Below, piece after piece: positions 46,228-60,530 of a DNA stretch of 64,000 nucleotides. The DNA is from Rhizophagus irregularis. Taxonomy: Eukaryota > Glomeromycota > Glomeromycetes > Glomerales > Glomeraceae. Position numbers and translations under genes: made by a program. Position 1 is the stretch's first letter. Every line of letters starts with the position of its first letter. The stretch covers positions 620,001-684,000 of the forward strand of contig NC_089457.1 in assembly GCF_026210795.1 (NCBI RefSeq), in the 5' to 3' direction. The notes below the pieces were generated by a model. The model saw nothing but the letters and a program-made list of their open reading frames with translations, was not told the origin of the DNA and did not search any database.

Positions 46228-49200
46228 GGAATTATGGTATGTTTAGTATGTTACGAAAATTGGAGTAATGGTTCTCGAAATTAAATACGATTTAAATTAG
46301 ATATATTAGATGTATATTAGATATTTATTAGATATATATTAGATATATATTAGATATATATAAGATATACAGTTTCCCAGGAAATTACTAAAATCAACTC
46401 CAATTTACAAAACTACGACAATCAAATTCAGGAGTCAGGTGGTAGTAATAAATGAGCTTGTGGAGTTGTGTATGTTAAGTGTTGTGTATGTTATACCTGA
46501 TGCTACTATAGTTAATTAGTCAATTATGAAGGCAATACAATTAACGTAGTTAGTCGATATTATTTCTCCATCAATATCTGGTTTATAGACTGAAAACTCA
46601 TTAAACGTTATAATTTTTATTTGATTAAAATTATTATATAGTCAAAAACTTAAATCTTTAATCCATTACAATCCATTACCAACGTACGAGATTAATGTGC
46701 AGATCTTAAAAGTCATAATTAACACTAAATAAAGATAAGAGGCTTTCACCGGTTGTAAAGTTCAAATTTAGTTAACAAGTTGAGAAGGAATCAATGAAAG
46801 AATGAGTCATGAGTGAATAATTACAAATGTTTTTTTTTTTTCAAAATATTTAATATTTTAAATAATAAAAAAAATATTAATTAAATATTCCATGATTCCA
46901 TGATAAAAGGTCTCGGGTTTTCGCGCTTTATTATGTTTATACTAAATAGGAAAAGCTTATTTACAGGGTTCACAATGTACATACATATCACTGTTGTAAA
47001 TCAAAAAAAAATCGAAAATCATCTTTTTTCTTATCGACAAATTATATGAAATGAAACAATTGTAATGTTTTTAAAAATTGACATGTGATTTCGCACGGAT
47101 CATTCGAAGAAAAAGTAATAATTAAAATCATTCAAAAATTATTAAATAAAGGTATAGAGAAAAAATGTGAATGTGATAATAAAGAATCAAAGATACCAAT
47201 AAATTTTCCTAATCAGTGATTATTTACCCGTGAGAAAAAAACAAATTTAATAATAAATATTTTTTTTTTGATTGAAAAATTCCTTTAATAATTTATCACA
47301 AAGTGATAATATATAAATATCACCAAATTTATTTGTGATATGGAATTCCCGGTTAATAAACACGCGCACAAAATCATATGATAAAAATAATCGTCTAAAA
47401 ATAATTAATAATTACCGGTAGAATTTAATGTATCACATTCGCCCATTAACCAAATACAAATTTCATTGATGTGTCCTCTTCGGCACATCAAATTGAAGGT
47501 GGCGTAAGCGTATGAATAAAAAAAGGAGTTAATATAAATATATTTATTCATGATATTTAAAAAGCTAAAAAAGTGATTGTCTTACAATCCTCAAAATCAT
47601 TACGCCCTTCTTCGTGTATTAACCTTTTAAATATATATTTGATTTACAACATAACTTATATCATGAAGCATTGCGTACTCATACACACAGTTACAAGCTT
47701 ATATACTTTCATTCCCGTTGTTTATGTAAAGTTTTCCCGAAATTTAACCAAGAAATCCCAATCATTCAAGATTCCCTTTTTTAAAAACTTGAATTCAAAT
47801 TTTAGCCGTAAAAAGTTGTAATATTTTTTTTTTATTTTTATTGATACATTTTTTTTTATTGAGAAAAAGGAGTAAATTATACGATCGTTATTGCATATTT
47901 TCTAAGTTTCACGATGCATAAATAAATTATGCACTTGAATAATAAAATTAAATTTGTCCGAAATATATATTTTCACGTTAATGAACTTTTTTAAGTTATA
48001 ACGATAACATAAAAATCGAAACGATTCCGTTACTCATAAACAAAGGAAAATAAAAAAAATTATATATATATAAGTAAATAATTATAAACAACAAATAATA
48101 TACAAAATAATAGAATAAATACAATAAATAAATACAATAATTATTTACAAATTAGAAGAAGTAAAATATCAGTTGTTAGTTAGTATTCTGAAAAAAAAAA
48201 ATAAAATAAAAATGGATAAAAAAAATTTTTGAGTTTAAATCTTTTTTTTTTTCAAAAATCCGATTCTTGATTCATATTGATTACATAACATTTCTCATAC
48301 ATCTCGTTATCATCTCATCTAATTAATTACTAAAATTATTATTCGGGGGACTATAAATATTATAAATATATTGCACAAATTGTGACGGATTACGGGATAT
48401 TTCTATCTTTAAAAAATGATGACGTTGATCCCAACCAATCGGACATCACCGCTATCCTTGTTAAAAAAAGTAATTTTTTTTTTTTTTTGAAATTAGAGTG
48501 TGATATTAAATATATGTGTGTATATATATATAAGTATACAGTAATTATGTATGTAAATAATAATATATGTTTATTCAAATCTTAATTTAGAACTTTTAGT
48601 TACTTCGCCCCGGCGAGTACCAATGTTATGTATTTAAACATTGTTGAACGATATATATAATATATAATATATATATAAATCTTTTTTAATTTAATTGATT
48701 TCTATTTACGTTTTTCATTTAAAAAAATCCTTTCGTTTTGAAATCCAATCACAATAATATGAATATCTTTTTTTTTTTTTCGCGCTTTAAATTTAATATT
48801 ATATAAATTATAAATTATAATACAGTAAGTGTAGAACTCCCTATTATTTATAAATAAATATTAATGTGCAAAGGAATAAATTTTGAAAAATAAATGAATG
48901 CTTCATGTGCGCCTTGGTTGCAAAAAAAATAAAAAAAAAAAATAATTTTGGAAAAGAGTCTTTTCACGCGGGATGATCTTTTAACTTCAATTGAGCTTTT
49001 AACAAACAAACAATTACAATTAATTTTTTTTTTTTATAGTTACTATAAAAAAAAATTGATTGAAAGCAATAATCGAATCTTTTCTTTATTTTAACTTTTA
49101 TATTCGGGACCCATGTAATTTGATCTGTGCATTTTATATTGTTAGTGTATAAAAAAAAAAAAAAAAAAATATAAACTCTGATTCCAATCAACTTTTTTTA

Positions 49201-49837
49201 AAAACATTTCTTTCTCCTTTAAGCAAAAGAATATACATACATAAAAAAAAAAAATCTCATGAATATTTCGCAAAATTTTTAGTATTTAACCATTCTTTTT
49301 TTTCCATTTTTTTTTTTTTGATAAACGTTCGTAAAAAAAAATTATTCATTTATTCATTTATTCGAGTTTTTTTTTGTTTTAAAAAAAACATTTTATGTAA
49401 GTTTTTGTCTTTTTAAAATATATATACATTATTTTTTTTTTTTGATATATTTCCTTTTTTTATATTTTTTCTTCTATCTCTCTTCTTGAAAAAGAAGATT
49501 TCATTTTGATTATTTTTGATGTTGAACATAATAAATTCAAAAAACAATTATTTAATTTTACCTCAATCAAATTGAGATTTTGATTATGAACAATGTAATT
49601 TTTTTTAATTTAAAAACCCACACATTTTACACAAATTTCTATTTTTTTTCAAGCGAAATTAAAGGATTTTTTTTTCCTCCCCTTTTAAAAAAAAATCTTT
49701 TTCTCATGAAAAATATATATATATATTTTTTAAACCTTTTTTTTTATTTTCATTTTTTTTTTATTTTTATTTTATTTTATTATATTTTTTTGAAATTTTA
49801 ATAATTAATCTTTTTAATCTTTTTTTTTTTTCCAATA
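46228..49837. other. AT-rich region upstream of the HMG-box gene
   Basis: No gene is supported. It contains a degenerate ATATATATTAG tandem repeat (46295-46370), a 7-bp hairpin TGATGTG/CACATCA near 47468-47491, and a short open patch at 48365-48470 (IVTDYGIFLSLKNDDVDP) that could be an exon. The last kilobase has many T runs; a polypyrimidine tract ending in AG at 49837-49838 suggests a 5'UTR intron acceptor for the next gene. Confidence 0.4.
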
Positions 49838-49913
49838 GTTCGATTAAAGAAAGAAATCAAAAATCGTCGTATTCGAATCAAACAAAGAAAAAATAAAAAA
49901 TAAAAATAAAAAT

Positions 49914-50801
49914 ATGTCACCTCTTCAAGCTTATCCAAGTCATTATCATAATAATAATCAATGGGTTATTATAGATGAGTCATCTTCAATCGCTTCTCCA
50001 AATCAACGAAATAGTCGACCTCAACCTCCTTTGCCAATTATTAAAGTACCATTTCCACCAAGTGTAAATCCAGAAGAATTAATATTGAAACCAAGGAAAG
50101 CAAAATCTAAATTACCAACAAAACCTCCAAATGCATTCATGATTTATAGAATGCAATATGTTAAAGAATTACATGCAAGGGATTATCGTTTACCTATGAG
50201 AAGTGTATCAGCTTCGGTAGCTTCGGCTTGGAGAGATGAACCTGAACATATCGTAGAATATTATGAAGAAATTGCAAGGGAAGCAAGTAAAATTTATAAT
50301 CAAAAATATCCAAAACCTCCCGTTCAACAAAGATCCGTAGTTGGAAAACCACCAGCTCAGAGAAGAAGAAGTGGATTAACTAGTTTAACTTCAACACCAT
50401 CATTCGATGATTTAAATGGTCATGTTTTAAATCATAATGACGATTTACGTCAACATCATTATAATTATAACCCAATTCGTTATTATTCCGATCATAATCG
50501 AACTTTACCTAATGGGACAGCTCATTCATTTACTCATGGTGGTAATAATCATTATCATAATCATCATATGCATTCTCCTCCAGCGATTCCCTCTTTGATT
50601 ACTGAACATCATCATTATGGTAATTCTGGGGGAATTTTAGGAAGATCTCATGTACGTTCCCCAAAATCTTTATCAGCTCCCTATCCTCCAACTTCTAATA
50701 TTCATATGCAATTACCTCACGTAAATTCTTTGGTTCATTATATGGCAGAAGGTGTAACTTCTCCTACTGAATGGGATTTTTCTAATTCCAATCATAATTA
50801 A
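49914..50801 (+). CDS. MATA-type HMG-box protein
   Basis: An intact single-exon gene of 295 codons with a clear ATG. Residues 69-135 are an HMG box: PTKPPNAFMIYRMQYVKELH, then SVSASVASAWRDEPEHIVEY and EEIAREASKIYNQKYP. The KPPNAFMIYR start, the central Trp and the closing KYP are typical of fungal mating-type (MATA) HMG boxes, which bend DNA. The flanks are disordered: a Pro-rich N-terminus, then a basic patch (RRRSGL) and a His/Asn-rich C-terminus. AM fungi carry many such genes outside any mating locus, so a sexual role cannot be assumed. The T-rich leader and an acceptor-like AG at 49838 suggest an intron in the 5'UTR. No genes flank it for several kilobases. Confidence 0.9.
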   Translation: MSPLQAYPSHYHNNNQWVIIDESSSIASPNQRNSRPQPPLPIIKVPFPPSVNPEELILKPRKAKSKLPTKPPNAFMIYRMQYVKELHARDYRLPMRSVSASVASAWRDEPEHIVEYYEEIAREASKIYNQKYPKPPVQQRSVVGKPPAQRRRSGLTSLTSTPSFDDLNGHVLNHNDDLRQHHYNYNPIRYYSDHNRTLPNGTAHSFTHGGNNHYHNHHMHSPPAIPSLITEHHHYGNSGGILGRSHVRSPKSLSAPYPPTSNIHMQLPHVNSLVHYMAEGVTSPTEWDFSNSNHN

Positions 50802-51585
50802 TGTTAATGAAATTCGTTTTTTTTAAAAAAAAATAATATATTTTTTTATTATATATATATTTTACTTTTTTTTTTCTTTGTTTATCATGTATTTTTATCA
50901 AAACATTTTTTTTTCGTATTAACTCGTTTTTATATATTTTTATATTATATATTTTTTTTTTCTCTCCCGAATTTAAGTAAATATTATTATTCCTTTCATA
51001 ACTCAATATGTGATATATGTATTACATATATATAATTCGTGGTTCAAAGTTTTTGTATACTAGGTATCTCTCATATTTTTTCTCATTTTTTTCACATCAA
51101 AAAAAAAACTCCAAAAAAATATATATATATATACAATAGAAAAAAAATTCTACACATTTTTTTTTACAAATTTAAATTTATGTTTTTCATTTTACGTTTC
51201 GTTTTACTTTATTTTTTTTTTTACCATACTTATAATTCTCTAAATAGAATTTATGTTTTTTTTTGTAATTAATTTCCCCGTATACATATCAAAAAAACAC
51301 CCTTTTTTATGTAGCAATACATTTATGATAATCCGAAAGACCAATTTCGAGAATTGTTCTTTCCTTGTAATAAAAAGTTTGAAAAAAAAAAAATTTAAAG
51401 TTCTATAATAATTATGGTATGACTATAAAATTTATAATTCGAAGATCTTTTAACCAAAAAAAAAGAGTTTTCTTTTTTTCTATCCAAAAATTTTTTTATG
51501 GAGTAATAATAAAGAAAAAAATTGACCAATTAAAAAAACATCATGGTACACTACGGTACTCTTTTTTTATATATATTTTTTTCCA

Positions 51586-51724
51586 TTGTGAATAAATATA
51601 ATGTGAATAATATAGTGTGAATAATATAGTATGAATAATATAGTGTGAATAATATAGTGTAGTGTAAATAGTGAATAACATGGTGTGAATAACATGGTGA
51701 ATAACATAATGTGAATAACATAAT
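51586..51724. repeat. 14-15 bp tandem repeat (TGTGAATAATATAG)
   Basis: About nine imperfect direct copies. Confidence 0.75.
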
Positions 51725-53799
51725 CATTATTAAATAATCAAAACCGTTAAGAAATAAAAAAGATTGAAAAATAATAAAGTAAAAAGGATAAAATAAAAAA
51801 AATAAAACAAAAAAAAAAAGATAAAACAAGTTAAAATAAGATAAAACAAAAAAAAAAGTAAACCAAGTTAAAATAAGATAAAATAAAAAATAAATAATAA
51901 AAAAAAATAAAATAAAATAAAATGGAATTCATAATTCATAATTGATTAATTATGATGATAAATTTTTTTTTTCTGAGTGACATTAAAGCGACATTATGAA
52001 TGATAATAAATAAACAAATAAAATTATTTAAAAGTTATTTTAAAAAAGTAATTTCAAATTTTATACGTTACGTGTAACATCTTTTTATTATATAAAAAAA
52101 TTATTTTCTTCCTTATGTAGAATAATCTAATTCTTTGTTTTGATTTAAAAAAAAAACAATTTATGTAATCTATGTAAAAAAATTTTATATGTTATAAAAA
52201 AAATTTTTTTTCTCATTTTCAATGGTTAAATAAAAAATTATTTTCTTCCTTATGTAGAATAAATCTTTGATTTCTTTGTTTGATTTTTTTTTTAAAAAAA
52301 AAAACAATTTATGTAACTTATGATTTTTTTTTCCATTTTCAATGGTTGAAAAAAAATTAAAAAAAAAAATTGTAATATAAAATTTTTTTTCGTTACAAAC
52401 TTTTTTATATGCAAATATTTTATTGGATAACAAATTAAATTAATTCATTAATTAATTCATTATTTGATAATAATATAAAGTTAATACCGAACGTAAATGT
52501 CCGCTATGAAAATAATGAAAGGTTTTAACATGTCACACAACAATTGATTTTTTGATATTAAACCAGATCATTTTCGGATTTCATTGACATTATTCCTAAA
52601 ATAAATATTCTTAAAAAATTTTCGAGAAATCACATTTTTTTCTTTTTTAAACCATTAAAAATCGGGTCATTGAAAAATAGTGGCACAGAAAATTTATTTA
52701 AGTAAAATAAAGAAAGTAAGTAAGAAAAAGAAAAAGAAGAAAAAGGAAAAAAAAAAAAAAAAAAGTAAATAAATAAATAAATAATAAATAAATAAATAAA
52801 AAATAAAGAATAAAAAAGAAAAATAAAAGAAAAAAAAATTTTTTTTTTTAAAGAAATCAATCATTGTATCAAATATTCAAATATTCAAATTCATTTTTAT
52901 TTAAAAATGGTACTAGATACTAGGTACTAGGTACTAAAAATAGGATATTTGTTTGTAAAAGTATAAACCCTATCTCTTGGTACTCGGTATTAGGGTTTTT
53001 TTTTACTTGTTGTACAGGATTCTTTGGTCTAGACCACGTTATTTTTGTTTTTTAAACTTCCTTTTTATAATGGAATAGTTTATGATTAATAATATAGATT
53101 TTCTTAATTGATTCAATTAATAATACGTCCCTCTTAACGTATTCAATTTCATTCACGCATCAATAAAATAAATTTTTGGAGTTTCGTGTAAACTTGTACC
53201 AATTTCATATTACCAATTTTGTCTGTTAATGATCCGATAATTGCCAGTAATCAATCGTCCAGTAATTTGGTTTCATTGTAGTACTGTTTAAAAATCCATC
53301 TTTTTATCATTTTTTTTATCAAGTTTTAAAATTTTCCAATCATCTTTTTATTTTCATTGAATGATTTTTTTTTACGCATTAATAAAAAATATAAAGTTAT
53401 TCGGAAATCAAACTCCGTTAAGGTGAACCAATGTCCCTTTAAAAAGTATAAATCAACGCACGGTTCAATCGGTTTAATATTTTTAAATCGGTTAATCGGT
53501 TAAAGATTGATTCAATAGGTTTAATCAGGCGTTGTTAGGGCCATCAGGGTTGTCAAACATTAATCAAATTTGACGAAAGGGATCAATCACCCAACGCAAA
53601 AAAAATCAATGAGGCGTACGGTTTTAAAGGGTCAATGAGGTGCACGGTTAAAAAGAAATAATCTTTATTCGACAAATTCGTTAATCATTATTATTATAGG
53701 ATGACGGGAGTTCCCTTCATTATACTTGAAGAAAATTAAAGTTTGAAACAATTTACCCTTTAAAAGCTAAATATACCGGGATCCAATAAATTTATTCTA

Positions 53800-53888
53800 G
53801 GATAAATAAGATAAATAGGATGAATAGGATGAATAGATTGAATAGGATAAATAGATTAAATAGGATAAATAGATTAAACAGGATAAAG
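53800..53888. repeat. 10-bp tandem repeat (GATAAATAGG)
   Basis: About eight copies with G/A and A/T variants in direct orientation. Confidence 0.75.
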
Positions 53889-53990
53889 AATCCCCAATTA
53901 AGTTTAGAATGTTTAGAATCCATTCAAATTATTTATCTCCGAATATTTATTTAAATCGAGAATAAATTTTAAACTGCGTCTTTTACTTTT

Positions 53991-56008
53991 TTGAATGAAA
54001 CCATAATTATAAAATAATTAGAAATTTTTTTAACTAATATGAACTAATAGCAGCATATATTTGTTTATTGAAATACAAAGGGATTTTTGGATTTTGTAAT
54101 TGTTTAGTAATTATTACCCATTCATAAATATTGTAATTATGGTAATTATGAGTAATCTTCATATTCTTTATAAGATATATTATATAAAACAGGTACGCGT
54201 TTTAAGATTGTGGTTCGTTTTTATTATTAAACAATTTGTAATATCGGTGTTTCCCGTTACTTTAACATTCTTTCTTTACATATAAAAAAAAATTTTTTTC
54301 TAATGAATATTCATTATAAATAAAAATTCTAACTATTTTTTGATAAATTAATTTACATAAAAGTCATTTCATTGTTAAATTTACATATTTGTTCTCTATT
54401 TATTTTTAACGAAAGAAAACAAGAAACAAGTTTTTTTTTTTATATATTATATTTATTTATTTATTTAAATGACATTCTTTTTTCAATTGGTCAAAATCTT
54501 TTGTGATCAGAATTTTTTTAGAGTTTGAATCTAAATTAATCCTGAATACTAAAATACCATTTGCATTAATAGATTATATGTGTATATATAGTGTTGTAAT
54601 ACAAAGTTTATCCGGAACTCCGATTGAAACACTAAACAACTTAGATTTTAATTGGGTATTACCTTTTTTGGGATAGAAATTATATAATACTCGATGTACG
54701 AACACATTACGGAAAACAATTGAAAAATTTTTGTCAATCGAAATCAATCGAAAAAAAAAAATTTATGATTTAAAAATATAAAATAATTTTTATAATATGT
54801 ATATATTATATATTATATATATTTATATTATATACATATTATAAAAATTATTTAATATATATATATATATATTAATGAGTATTTATTTGAAATTATAGTT
54901 CGGTCGTACATAAATGAAGCGCACGCGTTACAGAAAAATTCTTTTTGAGAGACTTTTCATAATATTTACTATTTAAAATTACAAATTGTAATATTCTATT
55001 TTTTTTATTTTTAATTTTTTTTTTCTCCTGTTTTCTTTATGTAGAATTAATATTGTAACAAAAAGATCAAAATTGGAATAATATATATTTATAACAATCT
55101 TCGAAGGAATATCGAAGGGATAATTTTTGTAGAACAATACAAAAAAAAAAATCGTGTAACGTAATACTTTGATTCAATTTTATAAAAAATTAATTAATAT
55201 GATGATTTTTTTTTTCATTCTCGCGGTTTAATTCATTATTAAATAGAACTTTATTTTTTTCTTTTGTACACTATTTTCGGCACCTTTTTGGGCTATGCTC
55301 ATGAAAATTTTCTTTTTAAAACCGCGGAATAAATATAAATCAGAAACGCGATATCGATTTGAACGTCATTTTCTGTTACGAGATCAACCGTACCTCATAT
55401 TTGCATAGGGCTTAGAATGATTTCATGATTTACGTATAAGAGTATATGGCTAAGTAAAATAAAATTTCCGATGTGATTTCAAACCAACCAAAAAAGGTAA
55501 TTTACTTAATAAGGTGACTTTTTAATGGGCTGTGTTAAAATTCTGGCTGTGCAAGTACATTGTTAATTATTCAGTGGTGCTGATCACTGATCACAGCCCC
55601 CCCCTGTCAGTCCTCACGTGATTGTTAAAAAAAAAAATACAAGTTAAAATTTGTTACAAAATTGTTTAGTATCGTATGGCAATAAATTGGTCCAATAATA
55701 CATTTCTTTTCGACAAGGTGATTTTTTTTTTATTTATTTTATTATTATTAAAATAAATTTTTTTTTTTGTTATGAAACATTTTTTTTTAAAAGTAAATAT
55801 TCTAAATCTTTTAGAAGAATGTTTTTTTTTTTAAGATTTACTATAATTATTGGTAAATGATTAAATTATATTATATAAAATATATATATATGAAACATAA
55901 TAATAAAACGTATAAAACTGTAAAACATATAAAACTGAAATCTTTCTTTTATTACAAATATTTATAAGGAAATAATTGTTAATAATTTTTTTTTATATTA
56001 TTATTATT

Positions 56009-56047
<39 letters not shown>

Positions 56048-59000
56048 CTAAAAAATTATTTATATTATTTTTTTGGAAATAAATGTTTGTTTGCTTCAAT
56101 AAGTATATAAAAAAAAAAAATATCTCATATTTGGACTAAAGCTTAGTTTCAATGAAATTATTTTTTAAGGAATTTTGGCGGAAGAATAAAATTGCCAAAT
56201 TTCTCGAATTAGGTTTTAAACAATTTAACCACGGCCGAATTAGGAATACGGTAAAAGGAAATATTAAGGGTCCAAAAATGATAAATCGACCAGTTACATA
56301 TAAAATTTATATTATATAATTAATAAAGTATACATAATATACATATATATTTAAATTTAATTATCACTCCACTTTTTTTTTTTTTAGAATGTAAGTAATA
56401 TAACAATTAGCCACATTTGATATTGCTTGATCTGCTTGTATACATTTACGCGTTTGTCGCGTTACTGAATAACTTGAATAGTTGAAGTAGTGATACTACA
56501 ATGATGTAACGTCTAATTTATCTTCGAAACTTACTTTTATGGATTCTTTCAAGTTGTGCTATTAATATCAATGATATTTATGATAAGGTTTGATATGCAT
56601 CTTATTTGTCTTGTTTCGCGTACGTAAAGTTACAGATTTTAAAAAAAAAAACGCCGAATATATATAAATAATACCATATTTTGTTGTTAATGTAAAGTAA
56701 TTGTAGTTAAATGTAATGTAACAATCAGTAATATAAAAAGTTTTAATGGTTAGAATGTATTCATAATTAGAATGCGCGTCTTTTTTTGAACACAAAGAAA
56801 AATGCAAATGCACAAAAAAAAAAAAAAAATTTTTTTTTTTATATATTTATCAATTGTTTATTACATCACGATTCCGTATAATATAATAATATAAACAAAG
56901 AAAACAATAAGTTATTCGCGATACTAAACTCAACAATTGTGCATTTTGGCATGTTGGCATGTTTCAGCGAAGTAAATTCCTTTTTTCTATCATTACAATT
57001 AAAAAAAAAAAATATGATCTTTTTTATATGATTATATTAATAGTTTCTTTCTTCTCGTTGTTCTTTAAAAGAGTTTATAAATATAAAACCATCTTTTTTT
57101 GTTTTTTTTTTTGAAAAAATAAAAAGAAAAAAGAGAGAGAAAAAGAAATAAAAAATAAAAAATAAAAAATTAAAAATAAAATATTTTATTGATAAACTAT
57201 TTTTATAAAAAGGAAAAAAAAGGAAAAGGGAAAAAGGAAAAAAGATTTCAACCATTTTTTTTCATCTTTATCATCTGAATCTCATTTAATCAAGATTATT
57301 ATTATATTATTATTTACTTTTTTTTTTTTTTTTCTTTTTACTCTTTTTGATTATAAATATAATAAATATGAAAGTTTTGATTTCGTTTTAAACATTTGAA
57401 TATTATCTCATAAAATTACTTTAATAAGAATAATAAGTTTTGATTAAAACACTAATGTTGTGTAAATGCTACACTTGCTACACTAAAAAACCGGGATATG
57501 ACAAAAAAAGTATTCTTTTTTAAAATACTTTCTCCTTTTAATTAATTTCAAATATGGGTAAATTCAAGATTGTACGTGAGAATTGTGAAACCATAACTTT
57601 TCATTTCCGATGACGCGCCTTAATTTATCACTTTTTGGTATCCCTTGTTTAAAAATATTATACATACATATTTTTTTTTTCTTTTTATTTTTTTTTAAAA
57701 AAAAATAGTAAAAAAAATGTGATAACTGATAAAGTGATGAAAGTGATGATCATCCGATCGATGCTCGAAATATGTGATGATGCAAGAAAATTAGAATGTG
57801 ATACAAATATTTTTATCGAAGGGTTTGATTCGTTTAAATCGTAAAAAATTATCAACATAATACGAAGAAAATAACAAAGGAAATAATTATGACCACCAAT
57901 CCCTTATCATTATTCAGTTTAACAAAATCTTAACAATCCCTATTTAGTAATAAAATATCAAAATTCAACTGTGCGTTTTGTAAAAATTCTGTAAACAAAT
58001 AGATTTCATAATAAAATAAATAAAAATATTCTGTATTCCATACATTAAGAATTTTTACGATAACATTATATGCATATCGAACATTATGATACTGTAACAA
58101 ACATGAAAAATTTTTAAAAAAAAAATTAAAAAAAAAGTTACAAATCAAAAATTACACTTTTTTAAGAACAAAGTCAAAAAAAAATACCCGTTAAGATTGT
58201 AATATAAAATTTGTAATATTAAAATTTCCATAAAAGAGAAATAAAATAAAAAAAAAATTTTTTTTTTTTTTTTTTTTCTTTATTTTTTATTTATTTATTG
58301 TTGTTTTTCAAAGAATCCTTTTTTCTTTAAAGAACATTTCGCAGCTTTTTTTTTAAAATGAGATAAAATATTTATGTGCATAATCTCTCGAAAAGAAAAA
58401 AAAAATCACACTCTTTTCCTTATTTAGGTAACAAAAATTTTTCTTTTATTCTTTCCTTTTTTTAAAAAAAGGAACGTATATTTTTATTTTTATTTTTATT
58501 TTTATTTTTATTTTTATTTTTAATCTTTTATCTTTTATCAAATAAAAATTTTTTATTTATGTATTGTATATAAAATAATAGACCGGATCTATGTTTTTAT
58601 AAAAAATAAAGAATTTTTTTTATTAACAGTTAATTATTTAATTCGGTAAAATAAAAAATTTTATACATAATAGGTTAAAATCTAATCCGTATGAAAGGAT
58701 CTGTAATTACTTTTAATAGTAAATTATTACTTATTTGGATATTAAGAAATTTTTCATTTTAGGTAAAATTTCTTATATTTTTTACATAAAAGTCAAAAAA
58801 AAATAAGATCTTGATCTATATTATTATAATAATAAATAAACAGATAATAATAATAATAATAATAATTATTTATAATAATAATAATATATATATTATAGGC
58901 ACTGTCCAGTGTCGGCCGATCTTAAACATTGTACTTTTATAAAATGCAAAAAATGCATCATGCGTAATGATGATTTGTGTTTCCGTAATTTCGGATTCGG

Positions 59001-59339
59001 ATTTAGTAATGGATATCAACCGTGGATATCAACCGGATATTCATTCCTTAATGAATCTTTTCTTGGAAATTTATTATCCCATTAATTTTAGATAGAATCG
59101 ATATAATCACTTAAATTCCCGGTAAATTTTTTTATTTATTGAAACTTTAAAAATTGTTTAATATTCCGTAATCGATCGAAAAAAAAAAAAAAAAAGTTTT
59201 TATAATCTTTTTTTGTCAATTATTCCAACAAATTTATAATTTAAATTAAAAATCGTGAATTAAAATAAAAAATAGTTAAGCGATTAGAAGATAAAAGTTT
59301 GATTTGAACATTTTTAAAAAAATTTTGGGCTGATCAATC
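53991..59339. other. AT-rich region, no gene seen
   Basis: Contains a perfect 23-bp-arm hairpin (54781-54853), a TCACGTGA (55614-55621) next to a C run, a (TTA)n tract (55995-56046) and an (ATTTTT)n tract (58480-58522). Open frames are artefacts of homopolymer runs. Confidence 0.45.
54781..54853. repeat. AT hairpin, 23-bp perfect arms
   Basis: AAATAATTTTTATAATATGT (54781-54803 arm) is exactly inverted at 54831-54853, with a 27-base AT loop. It could extrude as a cruciform. Confidence 0.8.
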
Positions 59340-60240
59340 TTTTAATTAAAATTATGTTGTAATTTGGCGTTTTTTTCGTCAAATGCCGAACCTATATTAA
59401 ATTAAGAAAATTAAAAACATTATTAAAAATTCCTGAATTGAATTAACGCCTTTATTAGGCGAAACTTAATAATATCATATTAAAATTCGTTTGAAATCTA
59501 ATCATGATTGATAAAAATGTATTTTATTATTCGTTATTCGTTATTCGTTATTCGTATTCGTTATTCGTATTTGTTATTCGTATTTATTATTCGTATTTAT
59601 TGTTCGTATTTGTTATTCGTATGAGCGTAGAATATTTGTTGTATGCAATTCATCAAAAAGTTCAATTTTATTGAATCCATAAATGTTTAAAAATTACAAA
59701 TTCCGAACCTATATTAAATTAAGGTGAAACGTAATGATAATATTAATTCGTTGTCATCTAATCATAAAATTTATGATTGATAAATGTTTTTTTCTTTATT
59801 TCCGTAACGTAACGTAGAACATTGTATGCAATTCATCAAATTTATTGATATCGAATACCGGAAACTAAATTTCAAATTCCGAATTTTATATTAAAATAAT
59901 TCACTTATTGAAAATTCCAAAGATTTCAAAGATTTTCATTTATCGTCTTTATTAGGCGAAACGTAATGATATTTTAATTCGTTAGACTATGAATTTCATC
60001 TAATCATAAAAATTATGATTGATAAATGTTTCGTAACGTAGAACATTGTATGTAATTCATCAAAGATTAATTTATTGAAATTAAAATATCAAATATTAGA
60101 TAAATCACTATTGAATTTTAATTCGTTGTTCCATGAGTTGTTTTCATCTAATCGTAAAATTTATGATTGATAAATGTTTTTTTTTTATTTTTTATTCGTA
60201 ACTTTCGTAACATAAAAAATGTAATTCATCAAAAGTTTAA
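59340..60240. repeat. Degenerate tandem array, about four units
   Basis: The block CATCTAATCATAAAATTTAT and then GATTGATAAATG recurs near 59498, 59756, 59997 and 60146. The units also share CGTAACGTAGAACATTGTAT, GCAATTCATCAAA and TTTATTAGGCGAAACGTAAT. The first unit is interrupted by a TTATTCG 7-mer array (59525-59622). No coding capacity. Confidence 0.7.
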
Positions 60241-60530
60241 AATTTACTATTACCGAGCATTTTAGATACATTTGAACACATTTTAGACATTTTAGCTAAA
60301 AAAAAAATTGCCGAATTTTTTTAACATTTTTGGTAAAAAAAAAAAATTTCGCCGAAATTTTTTTTTTAAAGTTGGCGAATTTTTTTTTAAAGTTATCAAC
60401 TTGCATATCCCTATACTCTAAATTAGTATTTTTACATTCTACATCACTAATATGTAAAACTGATTAGTTGTACTGAAATTGTAGGTGATTTACCGGATCA
60501 CTAAAAATATTATTAGAAGGAAGGTATAAT

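Larger units (their letters stand above)
50802..53990. other. AT-rich 3' region without genes
   Basis: Homopolymer-rich DNA. It holds a TGTGAATAATATAG tandem repeat (51586-51724), a duplicated block of about 130 bp (52094-52350, sharing TTATTTTCTTCCTTATGTAG), purine runs at 52700-52850, and a ten-base GATAAATAGG-type repeat (53800-53888). No coding frame with credible composition. Confidence 0.5.

Noticed and set aside
47573-47821. 82-codon plus-strand frame
   Set aside because: No domain, no neighbouring splice structure, and a composition like random AT-rich sequence with a few mixed codons.
52630-52860. Phe/Ile-rich frame on the minus strand
   Set aside because: Antisense reading of a GAAA/TAAA low-complexity tract, with no protein-like composition.
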